A stretch of DNA of 64,000 nt from Guadua angustifolia (taxonomy: Eukaryota; Streptophyta; Magnoliopsida; Poales; Poaceae), in the NCBI GenBank assembly GCA_036346375.1, contig CM070520.1:49990198-50054197 (forward strand). Direction: 5' to 3'. Under the pieces are notes generated by a model. It saw only the letters and a program-made list of their open reading frames with translations. It ran no database searches and was not told where the DNA came from. Position numbers and translations under genes: made by a program. Below, one piece after another: positions 25,075 to 37,096 of this stretch (position 1 is its first letter; each line of letters starts with the position of its first letter).

Positions 25075-25395
25075 TTATATCCATACATCACAATCAACTA
25101 ATTAAACATGATTCCTCATCGTAAATGCAATACAAATGCAAAAAGGCCATTCAAAAGCAGAATATCATACCCATACATCACAATCAACTCATTAAACATG
25201 ATGCCTCATCGTAAATGGAATACAAATGCAACAAAAAAAACCATTCAAAAGCAAAATATCATACCCATACATCACAATCAACTCATTAAACATGATGTCT
25301 CATCGTAAATGCAATACAAATGCAACAAAAAAGCCATTCAAAAGCAGAATATCATACCCATATATCACAATTAACTCATTAAACATGATGCTTCC
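25075..25395 (+). repeat. Tandem repeat, period about 102 bp, three copies plus a partial
   Basis: Each unit has ATACATCACAATCAACT, CATTAAACATGAT, CTCATCGTAAATG, AATACAAATGCAA and CCATTCAAAAGCA. Copies are nearly identical, so the expansion is recent. It lies within the solo LTR at 24348. Confidence 0.9.
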
Positions 25396-26499
25396 TTGTC
25401 AATGCAAAGCAGATGCAAATATGCTTGCATGTTCATATGCTCATTTCATTTCACAATTCTCATGCACGATGCATTATGCATGCTCATCTCCTCTTTTTTA
25501 GCACATACCGGTATGGCCGAGTGCACACCCGTCGGTGTGCACCCTCTCATTCCCTTCCACCCCGCAGTGGGGGCGCCTACTCTTCTTGACTCGCTCCGTA
25601 CAACCACGATCACGGGACTACGAGGTAGGACTTTCGCACTCACTACATGTGAGCACAGAGGCCCTTGTCGAATGGGTCACCTCTTCCATCATGAATGCAC
25701 AAATGCAAATGACATAACAAATTTGCGAACTACATTTATTTCTCACATTTGTATAGCCATAGCTAAATACATAAAACATCAACCACTGCTCACATCCATA
25801 AATTACCCTTCACATCCTCGACATTCATAATCACATCCTCAACAAATATTCATACTCACATCACCAATACTCGAGTAATTACTAATTCCATCTATCTTGA
25901 TCATAACTTAAACCATTTTTTGCAATCAAATTCCATACTCCATCCACGCATTCATTTATCATCAATACTTCATACAAAAACCATAACCTTTTATCATGAA
26001 CACGAATTGAACCATTATACTTAACTCAAAACTCATGTCTTTGATATCAATAACACCCTAATCCTACTAGTGAGCACCAGCACGGAACATAAGTTATCAC
26101 AACAAACCACAAAGACAAGGCACATCATTCTTCAATGTAGCACACATAGCAAATAAACAAGGATGCACATGCAAAATTTCATTCTCTAATGTCATTCATA
26201 AGTATTCACAAAGCCTACCCATACTCGTGTTGTCAGTATAACCACAACAAGCATTAGCGGTACACATATCAAATCAATCAAGACATTCAATCTACAATTC
26301 ACAAAGTTCAATCAATTGATGCACTTGCCTTCAACTTCTCGAGACGGTGTGGCGAGACGAGGTTACCACACCTGGGGTCACACCACCTGCACATGGATAT
26401 AACTCACTCAAAAACATGCCCATAAATCAACACATGACTCATACTAAGCCGGCTTCGCAACCCACTCGCAAAACCTGAAAACAGAAATCTGCCAACCCG

Positions 26500-26795
26500 G
26501 GACAGCACTTGGTAAAATGGGCATAACTTTTAAACGGCTGAACGAAACTTAGCGATTCCGGACTTCATTGAAAGGTAATTCGATTATCTACAACTTTTTC
26601 TATAGCCGACCGACCGGGAAAAACACCGATTATTCCCAGATTTACGACGAACAGCAGACAGCCGCAAAAATACTTCGCTCTGGACAGCACGAGGTAAAAT
26701 AGTCATAACTTTTAAATGGCTGAACGAAACTTGATGATTTCGGTCTCTATTGAAAGGTAATTCAATTATCTACAACTTTAGTTTTAGCCAAACCC
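26500..26795. repeat. Tandem duplication of about 190 bp in the solo LTR
   Basis: GGACAGCAC, GGTAAAAT, CATAACTTTTAAA, GGCTGAACGAAACTT, ATTGAAAGGTAATTC and ATTATCTACAACTTT occur at 26500-26610 and again at 26690-26795, diverged. Confidence 0.75.
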
Positions 26796-27349
26796 TCAGG
26801 AAACGCTTGTAGAATTTTCAAACAGCCGCTCTAACAAGGGACGAAAATCTGCTCGAACCAGAAATCTCAAATCACTCTAATCTCTCCATTCCCCCAACCT
26901 CCAACATCTCAAAATCATGAATCCTAGCTAGGCAATAGCACAAACACCTTGCATGCAAGTCTTAAAATCCCCCCAAAGACCTAGGGTTTTACCTCAATCC
27001 TTCTTATGGAGGAAGAAGGAAGGAAGGACGCCGCCGGGGGAGGATGAGCAACCAGGAGGGGAGGCCCGGAGCTGGCCGGAGGTGGGGGTCACCGAGCTAG
27101 AGCTGGAGGTGGGGTCGCCCATGGAGAAGAGGCAGCAGGAGGCGCCAGAGCAGCTAGGGGCGCCGAGCCGGGAAAACGCCAGGGAAGCAAGTGAGGGGAA
27201 GGAGGTGGAAGAAGGAATCGCCATGGAAGCTCGATCCAGAAGTGGCGCCAGGGAAGAGGAGAACTGGGGAGTCGGTAGGAGAAGAGAAATGGGAGCCGGG
27301 TTGAAGGAGCTGGCTGGGGGAAATTTCCTAGGGTCCCCCCCTCTCTCTC

Positions 27350-27357
27350 TTTTTATA
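27350..27357 (-). promoter_or_regulatory. Candidate TATA box, minus strand
   Basis: TATAAAAA on the minus strand precedes a GAGAGAGAG run and a G-rich leader in the LTR at 24348-27699. This placement fits the LTR promoter. Confidence 0.5.
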
Positions 27358-27704
27358 CTTAAACAATTGGTGATTAACCAAAAAGGCTAGGAACAACAAG
27401 AAAAGAAACCCCTCCAACAAAAAGAAACAAAATCCAAAGTCCAACTTTAAAACCTTAGTGCAAACCAATTAAATTTCAATCTCTTGGCGCAAAAAGACAA
27501 TTACTCGGAAAACAAACTTGTCAAGAAGACTAGACATTTCGGAAGATACCTCATTCAAAACTTGGGCAAAATCCAACCCTTTAATAAAAGTTTCACTTAA
27601 GCATCGATAAATACTTTCTCCGAATACAAACCCCTGAATCACGGAAACGAAGACAAACCCAGCCAAACCCTGGAAAACGATTTTTTTTGCGGTATTACAA
27701 ATCA

Positions 27705-28119
27705 TGTATAGTATAGTCGCAAACTTAAAATGAAACTTGATTCGATTTAACGTTACCTTTGTGATCATTTAGAATATTTCAACAACAGATCAAATAACTC
27801 ATCTAAATGCTAATATTCATAAAAATAGTTTAAAGACACTCTACAAAGTTCACGCTACCATGTTATAGAAAAACATCTTATTTACCACTAGCTTTTCAAC
27901 TAGATCCAGCTAAATCAAAACCCTTAAGTGTTAACCTTGTGTTTCACTTCATCGCCGATTTCGTAAATGTAAACTTTATAATGTCACGTAAGCTTTTTCA
28001 ACGATGAATTTAATGTCTCGTACAAATTCTAAAACTTATGAAATTAGCTTAATAGTACTCTCTAAAGATAGACTACCCTATTCAGAAGAAATAATCTCGT
28101 TTCATCATGCTTTGCATAT
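27705..28119. other. AT-rich sequence between solo LTR and CACTA element
   Basis: Probably the continuation of the interrupted LTR fragment from 21731, but I could not align it to a complete relative. No gene seen. Confidence 0.35.
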
Positions 28120-28129
28120 CACTACTACA

Positions 28130-28425
28130 GAAATCATCATCACAGACGGTTCGCAAACGTCATCAGAGACGGTTTTGTGAACCGTCAGTAACAATAAGTC
28201 TGTGATGAAGGAGATCATCAGAGATGATTTTCCATCCGTCTGAGAAAATATATATCACAGACGGTTCTATTAATAAACGGTCGGTGATATTTAAATATCA
28301 CAGACGGTTTTAATTTAGAACCATCTGTGATAATTAAATATCACAGACGGTTTCAAATCATAACCGTCTGTGATACGAACTTATCACAGACAGTTACAAA
28401 TAAGAACCGTCTGTGATGACCTTTT
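28130..28425. repeat. Left CACTA subterminal repeat array
   Basis: About ten copies of ATCACAGACGGTT or its complement, in pairs separated by 8-15 AT-rich bases, many able to form hairpins. These are the likely transposase-binding sites. Confidence 0.9.
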
Positions 28426-28589
28426 TCCCACACCCCCAGCAGAACCTCCATTATTTATGGTGTTGTTCGAAATTTCCATCAATATTTCTACAACGATATT
28501 TATAAGGCACAACCAGTTACAGATTTTGTAATTGAATATCTACACTTTCTATATGCATTGTGGCAACAGTTTGTCTGATCAGGATAGAC

Positions 28590-28976
28590 TTAAAATATAA
28601 ATATTTGTAACGCTTTTTCTCCCTTCTTATGATAATGTTGATGGAACTCGACTAATAAATCAACCAAGACCCGCAGGCAGCATGGCGAGGTGACGGCCAC
28701 CATAGGATGCTTGATCGAACCTGACACACTGGAGTGTGTTATTTGCTTCATGCCATATGAAGTGGCCTCGCACAGCGTCACCGTCGTGCCACGGTCAGTA
28801 GTATGCCGGACGACATGCTCTTCTGCGGCGTCCAGTGCGTGCCACGGTGGGAGAACATGATACTTTGAAAAAATTGTAGATGTACTTCGTAGATTACTCT
28901 GGGTAGGGTAATTAAAGATTGAACAAATGTGACATGGAAGACCCGACTTGCAATCACATTTGTTCAATCTTATCAC
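28590..28976 (-). CDS. Unrecognised 128-residue open frame inside the CACTA element
   Basis: The frame runs from a Met at 28976 to a stop at 28590. The product has CDCKSGLPCHIC near the N-terminus and LLVEFHQHYHKKGEK near the C-terminus. I recognise no domain, and it is not the DUF4216 or TNP2 region. It lies between the left subterminal array (28130-28425) and a second internal patch of the same repeats (29014-29115), downstream of the transposase remnant. It could be the remains of a second element gene, a captured host fragment, or chance. Coding status is doubtful. Confidence 0.25.
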   Translation of the reverse strand: MIRLNKCDCKSGLPCHICSIFNYPTQSNLRSTSTIFSKYHVLPPWHALDAAEEHVVRHTTDRGTTVTLCEATSYGMKQITHSSVSGSIKHPMVAVTSPCCLRVLVDLLVEFHQHYHKKGEKALQIFIF

Positions 28977-29115
28977 ATTTGTTCAATCTAGGTAGGGTCC
29001 ATGGAAGACCGTTCTATTATAGAACCGTCTGTGATATAAACATCACAGACTGTTCTATTTTAGAACCGTCTGTGATCTAAACATCACAGACTGTTTGAAT
29101 TTAGAACCGTTTGTG
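28905..29115. repeat. Internal patch of CACTA subterminal repeats with a duplicated join
   Basis: Positions 29014-29115 hold five more copies of the GACGGTT/AACCGTCTGTGAT motif, well inside the element. Just left, CACATTTGTTCAATC occurs twice in tandem and once inverted, and CATGGAAGACC occurs twice, marking a rearrangement. Confidence 0.7.
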
Positions 29116-29224
29116 GTAAGTACTTTTCATTTTTTTTGAAAGGATTGGCAGGAGCTCTGCCTCTTGCATTAAAGGAAGATAGTCATGAGCTCTGCCTTGT
29201 ATTGAAGGAAGATAGTCATCACAA

Positions 29225-29395
29225 TCCTGACATAATTCAGATGCTTCACAAGCTACTTACTAAGGTCATCACAATCGTATATACATAATTCAGATGCTTC
29301 ACAAGCTACTTGCTAAGATCATCACAATCGTATATACATACTTCAATGCTTCACAAGCTACTTACAAAGATCATCACAATCATATGTACAAAGCA
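29225..29395. repeat. Tandem repeat, period about 58 bp, three units
   Basis: CAGATGCTTCACAAGCTACT followed by AAGATCATCACAATCGTATA recurs three times between the internal repeat patch and the transposase 3-prime end. Confidence 0.8.
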
Positions 29396-29628
29396 TGATG
29401 GGTCGTATCATCCTTACATGTAATATTATTACACATGAAAATTTGTAAACATGATGACAATGCACCCTTCTCATAACTACTCCACATGCTTATTCTTTTG
29501 TATGAAAATTAGCCCTTAATGATGATCGACGCGTGTGTAGCTTGCTTCCTCATGTTGTTCTTCTGGGACCAGGATGTCATTTCCGATAGGTGGCAACTCA
29601 TCAAATTGATTGTACTCTTCCTCATCTA

Positions 29629-32600
29629 CTACATTCTCAATTCCGACAATTCTCCTTTTTCCTGAAGAACTACGTGGCGCTTCTTGTTGGGCCAGTCGGT
29701 TACATAAAAGACTTGAACAACTTGGTTAGCGAAATACGAATGGTTCATCTTGGTATCCGACACGTTCGAGGTCCACAGAGTGATGCCATTCTTGTCAACC
29801 TTCACGTCTTTGGAGGTGGACCCAACGGCACCGAAATAGGGGAATCTTGAAAAGTACGTAGTCGAGCTCCCATATCTCCTCTATGAACCCATAGTACGAG
29901 CTCCTCGTCAACCTAGCGGTATTATTGAATGCATCTATGCGGACACCGCTGTTCTGATTTGTGCTCTTCATATCCTGATCTCTCGTGTAAAATGTGTACC
30001 CATTTAAGTCATATCCTTTCCATGTGACAAGCGTAAAAGTTGGTCCTTTTGCCAACCATGTCAACAGTGTCATCCGACGAGCTCCGATGATCGGTCGCTC
30101 CTTCAACCATTTGTTGAACCGAAGGTTATCTTTGTCTCGTGATCCAAGACTCTGACGTCTTGGATTCTCTTGCCTTAGCCATTGCTTGTGCTCGACGATA
30201 TAGGCGGACACTACAACCATGTGTTGCAAAACCGTGAAATGGGCTCGAGCATCGCATAGCAAGAATCAGCGTGATTGCTTTCCTTCCGATGGTCCCGATA
30301 CCTGGAGCCTCCCCTCATGGCGAGATCGAGGCACACCTATCGGTTCGACACGGGCCATGTAATCGGCGCAGAACTCGGCCTCTTCTGTTGCATAACCTTC
30401 AACAATGCTACCCTCCGGACGAGATCGATTCCGTCGTAAGACTTGAGAATTCCATGTACCTCTCGAGCGGGTACATGCTACGTGGAACACCGGCCACATA
30501 TCTTTATCTCTGTCACAAGGTGAACAATGAGATGGACCATGATATCGAAAAATGATGGAGGAAAATACATCTCAAGATTACATAGAGTCATCACCACCTC
30601 GACTTGTAGAGCATCTAGTCCTTCGGGATCGATGACCTTCTGAGCGATTGTGTTAAAGAAATAACACAGCCTAGTGATTGTCTCTCGGACCTTCACCGGC
30701 AAAATACTTCTAATTGCGACAGGGAGCATCTGTGTCATCAGCACATGACAATCATGAGACTTCATGCCGGTTAATTTCAAATCTTCCAACGAAACAAGTC
30801 TCTTCATGTTGGAGGAGTAACAGACGGAACTTTCACACCATGCAAGCACCGCACGATTCAGTTCTTCGGCCTTTGACAGAGTATAACAAGCGTGTTCCAA
30901 GCACGTCGGCCTTTATCGGTCTCTTTCGGTGCTAACTCGGTCTTATGCCCATATCGACCAAGTCAAGCCATGCGTTGATACCATCCTTTGTTTTACCCTT
31001 AATGTTGAGTAAGAGACCAATCACGCATCACGGACATTCTTCTCTCGTGCATGACATCGATGTAGTGGCGAACTTCTAGGTGCTCGATGAAGGTAGGTCC
31101 CGAATATTGATCTCTTCTTCCACATGCTCTTTTCACGGTACTTGATTTACGTCCCTTTTCATCATAACATCCAAATCCTTAACAATATCATGAACATCTC
31201 TCCGCTCAAACGCCTTGGAGCTGAACCATTTCGTTCCTTCCGTGAAAAGTTGCTTCATCTTGCGATATGGATGATTCCTCAGGAACCTACGGTGGCGCAT
31301 GTACACGTTTTGCGGAGTGTTTCACCATAAACTCTCGGTATCATCTAAGCGGTGGAGTCTGTGCTTTGCTTCCTTTTGTACTCGGCACGACAGTTTAGCA
31401 AGGGCGGGGTAATCATTTATGGTGCGAGAACAACAAGCGATGCAAAGTAAAGTTCTCTCGTTTGTACGCATCCCATCGTGTACCCGTAACCCACAATGTT
31501 TTAGATCTTCCACCAATGGAGCTAGATACACATCAATATCGTTCCCGTGTTGTTTCGGTCCTTGGATAAGCACTGCAGACAACATAATGTACTTCCGCTT
31601 CATACACAACCAAGGAAGAAGGTTGTACATACTGAGATTCTGAGCCAAGTGCTATGCCTACTGTTCATGTTCTTGAAAGGATTCATTCCATCTGTACTCA
31701 ATCCAAACCTTATATTTCTCGGATCCGCACCGAATTCTTCAAAGCTCCTGTTGATGTTTCTCCACTAGATGGAATCAACAGGGTGCCTTAGCATTCCATC
31801 ATTCTTACGCTCCTCAAAGTGCCAACGCAATAGTTTTGCCTCCTTTGGATTCGCAAACAAACGCTTCAAACGGGGAATTACAGGCAGATACCATGCCACC
31901 TTAGCAGGAGGACTTTTTTCACCTCAATGCTCTCGCCATCATCATCTGAATGACTCTTACGCTTGTACCGGGATGCGTTGCACACCGGACATATATGCAA
32001 GTTTGTGTACTCTTTGCGGTACAGGATACAGTCGTTTGGACATGCATGTATTCTTTCTACTTCCATTCCCAAGGGACAAAGAACCTTCTTAGCTTTGTAG
32101 GTGGTTGTCGGCAACTCGTTTCCCTCTGGAAGCATGTCCGCCAATAGACGTAACAGCGCTGTGAAACTCTTGTCGGACCAACCGTTGCTTGCCTTCAATT
32201 TGAGTAGTTCAAGTACGGATGATAACCTTGTGTATTTCAACTTGCACCCTGCGAACAAAGGTTTCTCCGAGTCCTCCATCAAGCCCTGGAACTTTCCATA
32301 TTCCCTGTCATCAAGGTTTCCTTCTGCATCGCGCAACATCTGATCCAAATTATCATCCTGCAACCTGTCCTCATCGGAAGCACAATCGATATGATCATCC
32401 GACATATCATTAACTTCGTCGACGATATTAACACTACTTGCTGCTTCTTGTATATTATGCTCTTCGCCATAACTGATCCAACATGTATAGCCCCTTTTGA
32501 AACCCCTCCGAATCAAGTGTGCTTCGATCTGCGCTGAGTTTCGAAACATCTTCAGATTTTCGCAATCAATGCACGGACATGACATGAATTGCACCCCCTT

Positions 32601-32684
32601 ATTAAACATATCCTCCTCTGCAGTTCTTTTGAAAGTGGAGACGCCATTAAGGTACTCAGCACTCGTACGATTCTCAACATACAT
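29629..32684 (-). pseudogene. CACTA TNP2-type transposase, decayed
   Basis: The longest intact piece (268 residues, 32684-31878) has the transposase-associated N-terminal domain (CPCIDCENLK, GFKRGYTCWISYGE) and the start of the Transposase_21/TNP2 domain (CPNDCILYRKEYTNLHICPVCNASRYK). TNP2 continues to about 31290 in shifting frames (SLSTDGMNPF-, LIQGPKQ- and WDAY-type segments). A DUF4218 region (KSHDCHVLMTQMLPVAIRSI, MYFPPSFFDIMVHLIVHLV) lies at 30900-30478. A DUF4216 region (YDLNGYTFYTRDQD, SYYGFIEEIWELDY) lies at 30262-29795, and the C-terminus (FYVTDWPNKKRHVVLQEKGE) ends at the TAG at 29629. The many 1-2 base shifts mean no full-length protein. Introns were not modelled. The domain order is complete, so this was an autonomous-type element. 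Confidence 0.9.
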
Positions 32685-33404
32685 TCAGCTTCGATCCATC
32701 TACGCTACACATGTAACACTTAGTGTTAAATATTAAGTGCACCAGGTGTAGTGCGTATGCACACATTCTTAAACTAATTATGCAATTACATACCTTAATT
32801 ACATCACAAAGAAATAATTAACACAATACAAATTAATCTTCAATATAATAATGAAATTAGAACCCATTACTAACCTTAGATCACCAAAAGACTTGAATTG
32901 ATCTATAAGCTAGATCTAAACAATCTTTAAATTCTATCCTTAACAAGCTAGCTAGCTACATTATGATCGAATATTATATTATGCAAATAGAACCATTACT
33001 AGCTAACCTTATAGATCAAACAACCAACACATGGTTCTACAAGCGAGATCTAAAAAAATCATCAAATTCCTTTCTTATCAAGCTAGATGTTGAATATAAT
33101 GCAATTAAAACACATTACTAACCAAATATCACAAACAACATATGGATCCAGCTACAATTAAACTAGATCTAACCAAACAATCTTTAAATTAATTCTCTCT
33201 AACCAACCTAGATATTGAATTGGATGCATGCAATTAGAGAACTCATTACTAACCTTAGATCACCAAAATCAAATAAATCTAATATCCCCTTCAAATCAAT
33301 GACTTTCTTTAAAAAATCGCCTCACTTCCACAAACCGCCACTTAGGATAGAAACCAAACCCTACAAACGAAGTGGATGGAGCGAGGCTCTGTTTTCTGAG
33401 ACTC

Positions 33405-33745
33405 GAGCGGTTTTATATTACGGCCGTCAGTGATGCAAGAATATCACGACGGTTTCTAAATATAACCGTCTCGTAATGACTCTTGTAGATATTACAGACG
33501 GTTGTGTTATATAACCGTCAGGAAATCCTGACGGTTTTACTTTGAAACCGCTCGTAATGAGTATCTTGTAGCCATCACAGCGGTTATATTTTGAAACCGT
33601 CGTGATAGTTTTACATCACGCACGGCCGTAATATAAAACCGTCTGTGATATTCGTGACCGACGGTTTGAGTACATAACCGTCAGTGATGTTCCATATTAC
33701 GACGGTTTTCAAAACCGTCGTGATCGTGCGTCTGATATAAGCCTC
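33405..33745. repeat. Right CACTA subterminal repeat array
   Basis: About a dozen copies of ACGGTT...AACCGTC motifs, many lacking a base compared with the left array (for example ATCACGACGGTT). They point in both directions. Confidence 0.88.
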
Positions 33746-34284
33746 GCTGTAGTAGTGAGTGCACACGGAGGCTGGTTAGTCACGTGAGTGCGGCAGGTGG
33801 GCCGTACGCATGCATATGTGAATTTTAGGTTGTATGCATATATTGGACCATGTGTTTTGGGCCAGGTGAATATGTATGCATGTATTTAAGAAGATACTAG
33901 GGTTTGGTTTATTTGACCCTGTAGAGAAACAATCAGCAAGTCTATTGTTTTTTCCTCCGGCGGCTGAGAAGAAAAAAACATTGCGGCGGGACGTTTTTTG
34001 CTCAATGCATGCGTGCTTGTCCTTGGTGATAAGGACTGCAACTAGATAAATTCCTATGTGCTAGCTTGATCGTTGCATGCATGCAATTCTTGCGTCGGTG
34101 GTTCTGGCGGCTGGAGAGCTCTGGCTGTACGACGTCTTTGTAACTTGCGACTAAAGTTTTAAGCATTGGCGTCTGGCATTTTGATTCCTTTGCTAGTGGC
34201 GTTTTTTTTTTTTGAGCTCTCAGCGGCTGGCTTTCCTGCGATATGGGCTGTGCAAGGTGAAGCTGGAGCTGGAGGAGAAGCTAT

Positions 34285-34350
34285 TGGAGTTGGAAGAAAC
34301 TATTTGATCTGCTGGAGTTGGAAGAAACTATTTGATCTGCTGGAACTGGA
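34285..34350 (+). repeat. Short tandem duplication, 33-bp unit
   Basis: GTTGGAAGAAACTATTTGAT followed by CTGCTGGA occurs twice in direct succession. Confidence 0.85.
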
Positions 34351-34994
34351 TGAGGATGGCAATTTTTCGTAAATAATAGTTAAGTTGTAAAGTGCAGGGG
34401 AAGTGAGATTTTCGAAGCTCAGGTCGGCGAGAAGCATCGTTTTCCTTGCTTCTCTCGCGTAGTGCAAATTGGGTTGGAGCTTCTTCTCTCCGTCTGGCTA
34501 GAATAATACTGTTTGTTTTGCCTTATGACTTATAGAGGTCTAGAAGCCAAATAAATTTAAGCTTAAGTCTAAACAAACATAGTCCAAGAGGTGCTCGGCG
34601 ACAGGGTCGAAAAGTGCTTTCGGCCGGAGGCTGTTTTGTTGATGTGTTAATTGGTTTCCCTGGTGGCTGACTTCCTCGCATGAATTTCCAGCGACTAGAA
34701 GATCGGCGCTTGTGACGTGATTTCTTCTCTACACGGAATTTTTCTTATAAACACATCTCGCAATAAAAATCAAGTTTTGCAAGTCGATGCGTCGGTAATC
34801 TCATTCTTTATTTTCGCTCTTCGTTTACATGTCTATTTTATTTTTAGATTGATTCATAATTTCATCATAATATTTTTGATTTGATCTATTGAAAACCTTG
34901 CTAGGGCATCAAGTGTTTGATCTAAAAAGTTTGGTTAGTTAACTCTTCATAAATCCTGATTAATCTCGTAATTAGTGTTAGATTAATTTTCGTC

Positions 34995-35385
34995 ATTATT
35001 GATACAGTAAAATTGTGAAGGCAATATCTTTAGATCTGTGAATCCGATCAAGCAGATTCCTATTGTGTTAATTTTGAAATTGAATCTAGTTTCTGCAGTT
35101 AAAATTTGACATTAATCCAACAGTTAGATCTATAGGAATTACTGTTTTAGTGAACGTGTGTTAGTCTGTTTTTTTATTTGGTCCCCAGCTGAAGATCAAT
35201 TCTCTGATTCAGTAAAATTGCGAAGATAATAACTTTAGATCCATAGGTCCGATCGAGCTGATTTTTATTGTATTAGCTTCTAAATTTAATCTAGTTTTGA
35301 CAGTTAAAATTTCACATTGATCTAACGGTGGAATCTTTAGGAATTACTGTTTTAGTGGACGTATATTTCTCTGTTTTTTCCGAAT
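34995..35385 (+). repeat. Diverged tandem duplication, period about 200 bp
   Basis: CAGTAAAATTG, TTAGATC, CCGATC, AATCTAGTTT, CAGTTAAAATTT and AGGAATTACTGTTTTAGTG occur in the same order at about 35000-35180 and 35205-35375. Confidence 0.8.
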
Positions 35386-35497
35386 CTGAATTAGGTAATT
35401 TGAGTCCGAATTAGAGTGTTTCAAAAATTTGATTTTAGCTTCCGCGCAATCATTCACCCCCCCTCTGATTGCTAGTTTAATATATATCGATCCTACA

Positions 35498-36916
35498 CAA
35501 ATAGTCGACCGATTAATCGGTGACAGTGACTAAACCGTCACAAATTGCTTAATCAAAGTACAATTAACACAGTTGAACAATTAATTAACCACATAAGACG
35601 ACTAATTAGTCGTTTTCTGATTAATCGTCCGTTCTTTCCGTTTAATCACAAAAGTAGCTTATTTTATTCACTAAGTACGGTAAATTAGTTTATAATATTG
35701 TATCATAGTGTTCATATTATATATCTTTTGGATGAAGTATAAGCAACAAAATGTAAATTTTTTGTAAAGATAATTTACAATAACGTTGGGTAGCTAAAAT
35801 ATTTCTAATTAATTCTAATATATTTAGAGGAGCCCTACAGGTTGGGCTGACGACCTCTACCGGGAAGCTCGGAATTCTGATAAGCGCGCCGTGCGTTCGT
35901 GGATGGATGATGCGTGCGATCGAGTAGGCAGGTGGAGGCCAAAATCTGCGTGAATTTGCGTCGCTCCGGGCGGATGGACCCAAAGCCATTTGGCGCTCCA
36001 GATGTTCTTCACCTTTTGTGCATTATGGCTCTGTCTTCCTTAACCGTTGTCCGTCATGTCCATGATCATTAGTCGCTCACGCTTTAGTCCATGAGTGTTA
36101 ATATTAGATTTGGCGTGCTTAACCATGGTATTGCTAATTCAAGAAATAAATCATAATAAATAAATAAATCAGATGGTTGAATGTACTTGTAAACCGGTAA
36201 TGCCATACGCACAACTTTTTTTTTATACATGCATACAACAGTACTTGGTTGGATGGTGTAGATCAAAAGTTGTTGGTGTAGATCGTGGGTAAGATTGGGT
36301 GTGAAAAGAAATCAAAGGTTGAGAGATATGTACTAAAAAAATGTGTAATGTGTGAAGCATTTTCCTTAGTAAATGGAATAGAACGTAGTTTCCATGAAAT
36401 TATACTCTGCACAAAGGCCAAAGATATCTAAGATGCATGGCACACGAAAACAAGCTTACATACGTGTTCATCAAATTTGAAGGTTGTATAACCAGATAAG
36501 TTTACAAATTAAGCAAGCACACCAAATGTCTGACATTCACAACCGAAATAGGCAACACAATGATCACAAAGAACGCAGCCAAGCAATTGATAACACAAGT
36601 ACGTAGGTGAGGTTTGAAGGGCCAAAATACTTGACTTCCTTTATTCATCGAACGAGATGAGAAAAATCGAAAGGGGAGCCTTGAAGAAGCTACTGCAGAA
36701 CGCATACGCACTGATTAAACTGGCCTTTTGAGCGAGCAATTGAATTTGAATGAAGAGGACGATCCGATCCTCTTCATGTGTCCCTCCCACTCCTCGTCTG
36801 AAGAAAAGATTTTTCGACAAAAAAAAAGATGCAAGTTATCTCTCTGATCTAGGCTTGAACATGACAAAAGATAAGGATGACTTACATCTCCAGTGTCACC
36901 AACAGCGAGCGAGCGG
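35498..36916. other. Intergenic region downstream of the NLR
   Basis: Mostly AT-rich. GACTAATTAGTCG and GATTAATCG words at 35500-35640 may be a small transposon relic. On the minus strand a splice-donor-like GATGTAAGT near 36880 follows the NLR tail, compatible with a 3-prime UTR intron. No other gene is supported. Confidence 0.45.
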
Positions 36917-37096
36917 TTAATGTCGGAGAGAATGCTGCCACCGCATACCGCGAATTCTAGGGCATTCCTGCAGCAATGTCAAGAACTCAGCGGTGATTTC
37001 GTGAAAGTCTAGGTATTTGAGGGGCATGAGGAACTCAATGCCAGTTGGGACCTCTGTCACGCTTCTGAGGTTTACTAGTACTAATCTTTCTAGGGT
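36917..37096 (-). pseudogene. Out-of-frame C-terminal LRR tail of the NLR
   Basis: One base out of frame with the open NLR reading frame, the minus strand encodes about 60 residues from LERLVLVNL through VPTGIEFLMPL, LDFHEITAEFLTLL and CPRIRGMRW to a TAA at 36917. This is the usual last segment of RPM1-like grass NLRs. It abuts the premature TAG at 37090. The middle of the leucine-rich repeat domain is missing between the two pieces. Confidence 0.8.

Larger units (their letters stand above)
24348..27699 (-). mobile_element. Solo LTR, 3.35 kb, with a perfect target duplication
   Basis: The termini are TGTAACACCCCGG and GCGGTATTACA. The flanks AATCA (24343-24347 and 27700-27704) are an exact 5-bp target duplication. 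Orientation is judged minus from TATAAAAA at 27350-27357, about 340 bases inside the minus-strand start TGTAATACCGC, followed by GA-rich then GC-rich sequence. No gag or pol is present. A shortened relative lies at 62310-63180. The near-inverted termini could suggest a TIR element, but the 5-bp duplication and TG...CA ends favour an LTR. Confidence 0.8.
28120..33757 (-). mobile_element. CACTA (En/Spm-type) transposon, 5.6 kb
   Basis: It starts CACTACTACAG at 28120 and ends CTGTAGTAGTG at 33757, perfect inverted CACTA termini. Both subterminal regions carry dense direct and inverted copies of ATCACAGACGGTT and AACCGTCTGTGAT, the expected transposase-binding arrays. A decayed minus-strand TNP2-type transposase lies inside. 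The 3-bp flanks are TAT on the left and AGT on the right, so no target duplication is preserved. That implies an end rearrangement, flank mutation or recombination between elements. Confidence 0.93.
33758..35497 (+). repeat. LTR-like fragment, probably Copia
   Basis: The right end CATTCACCCCCCCTCTGATTG...GATCCTACA resembles Copia LTR 3-prime ends, including the one at 53265-53292 in this window. GTATTTAAGAAG near 33880 may be its TATA region. The left end is lost at the CACTA junction and no primer binding site follows. The 68-residue frame at 34166 is short and low complexity and is not supported as a gene. Confidence 0.45.

Noticed and set aside
24348..27699. TIR DNA transposon, because the ends are nearly inverted
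   Set aside because: The 5-bp target duplication, TG...CA ends, TATA placement and long AT/GC architecture fit an LTR better.
33758..35497. Complete solo Copia LTR
   Set aside because: No 5-prime TG start and no target duplication; the left side ends at the CACTA junction.
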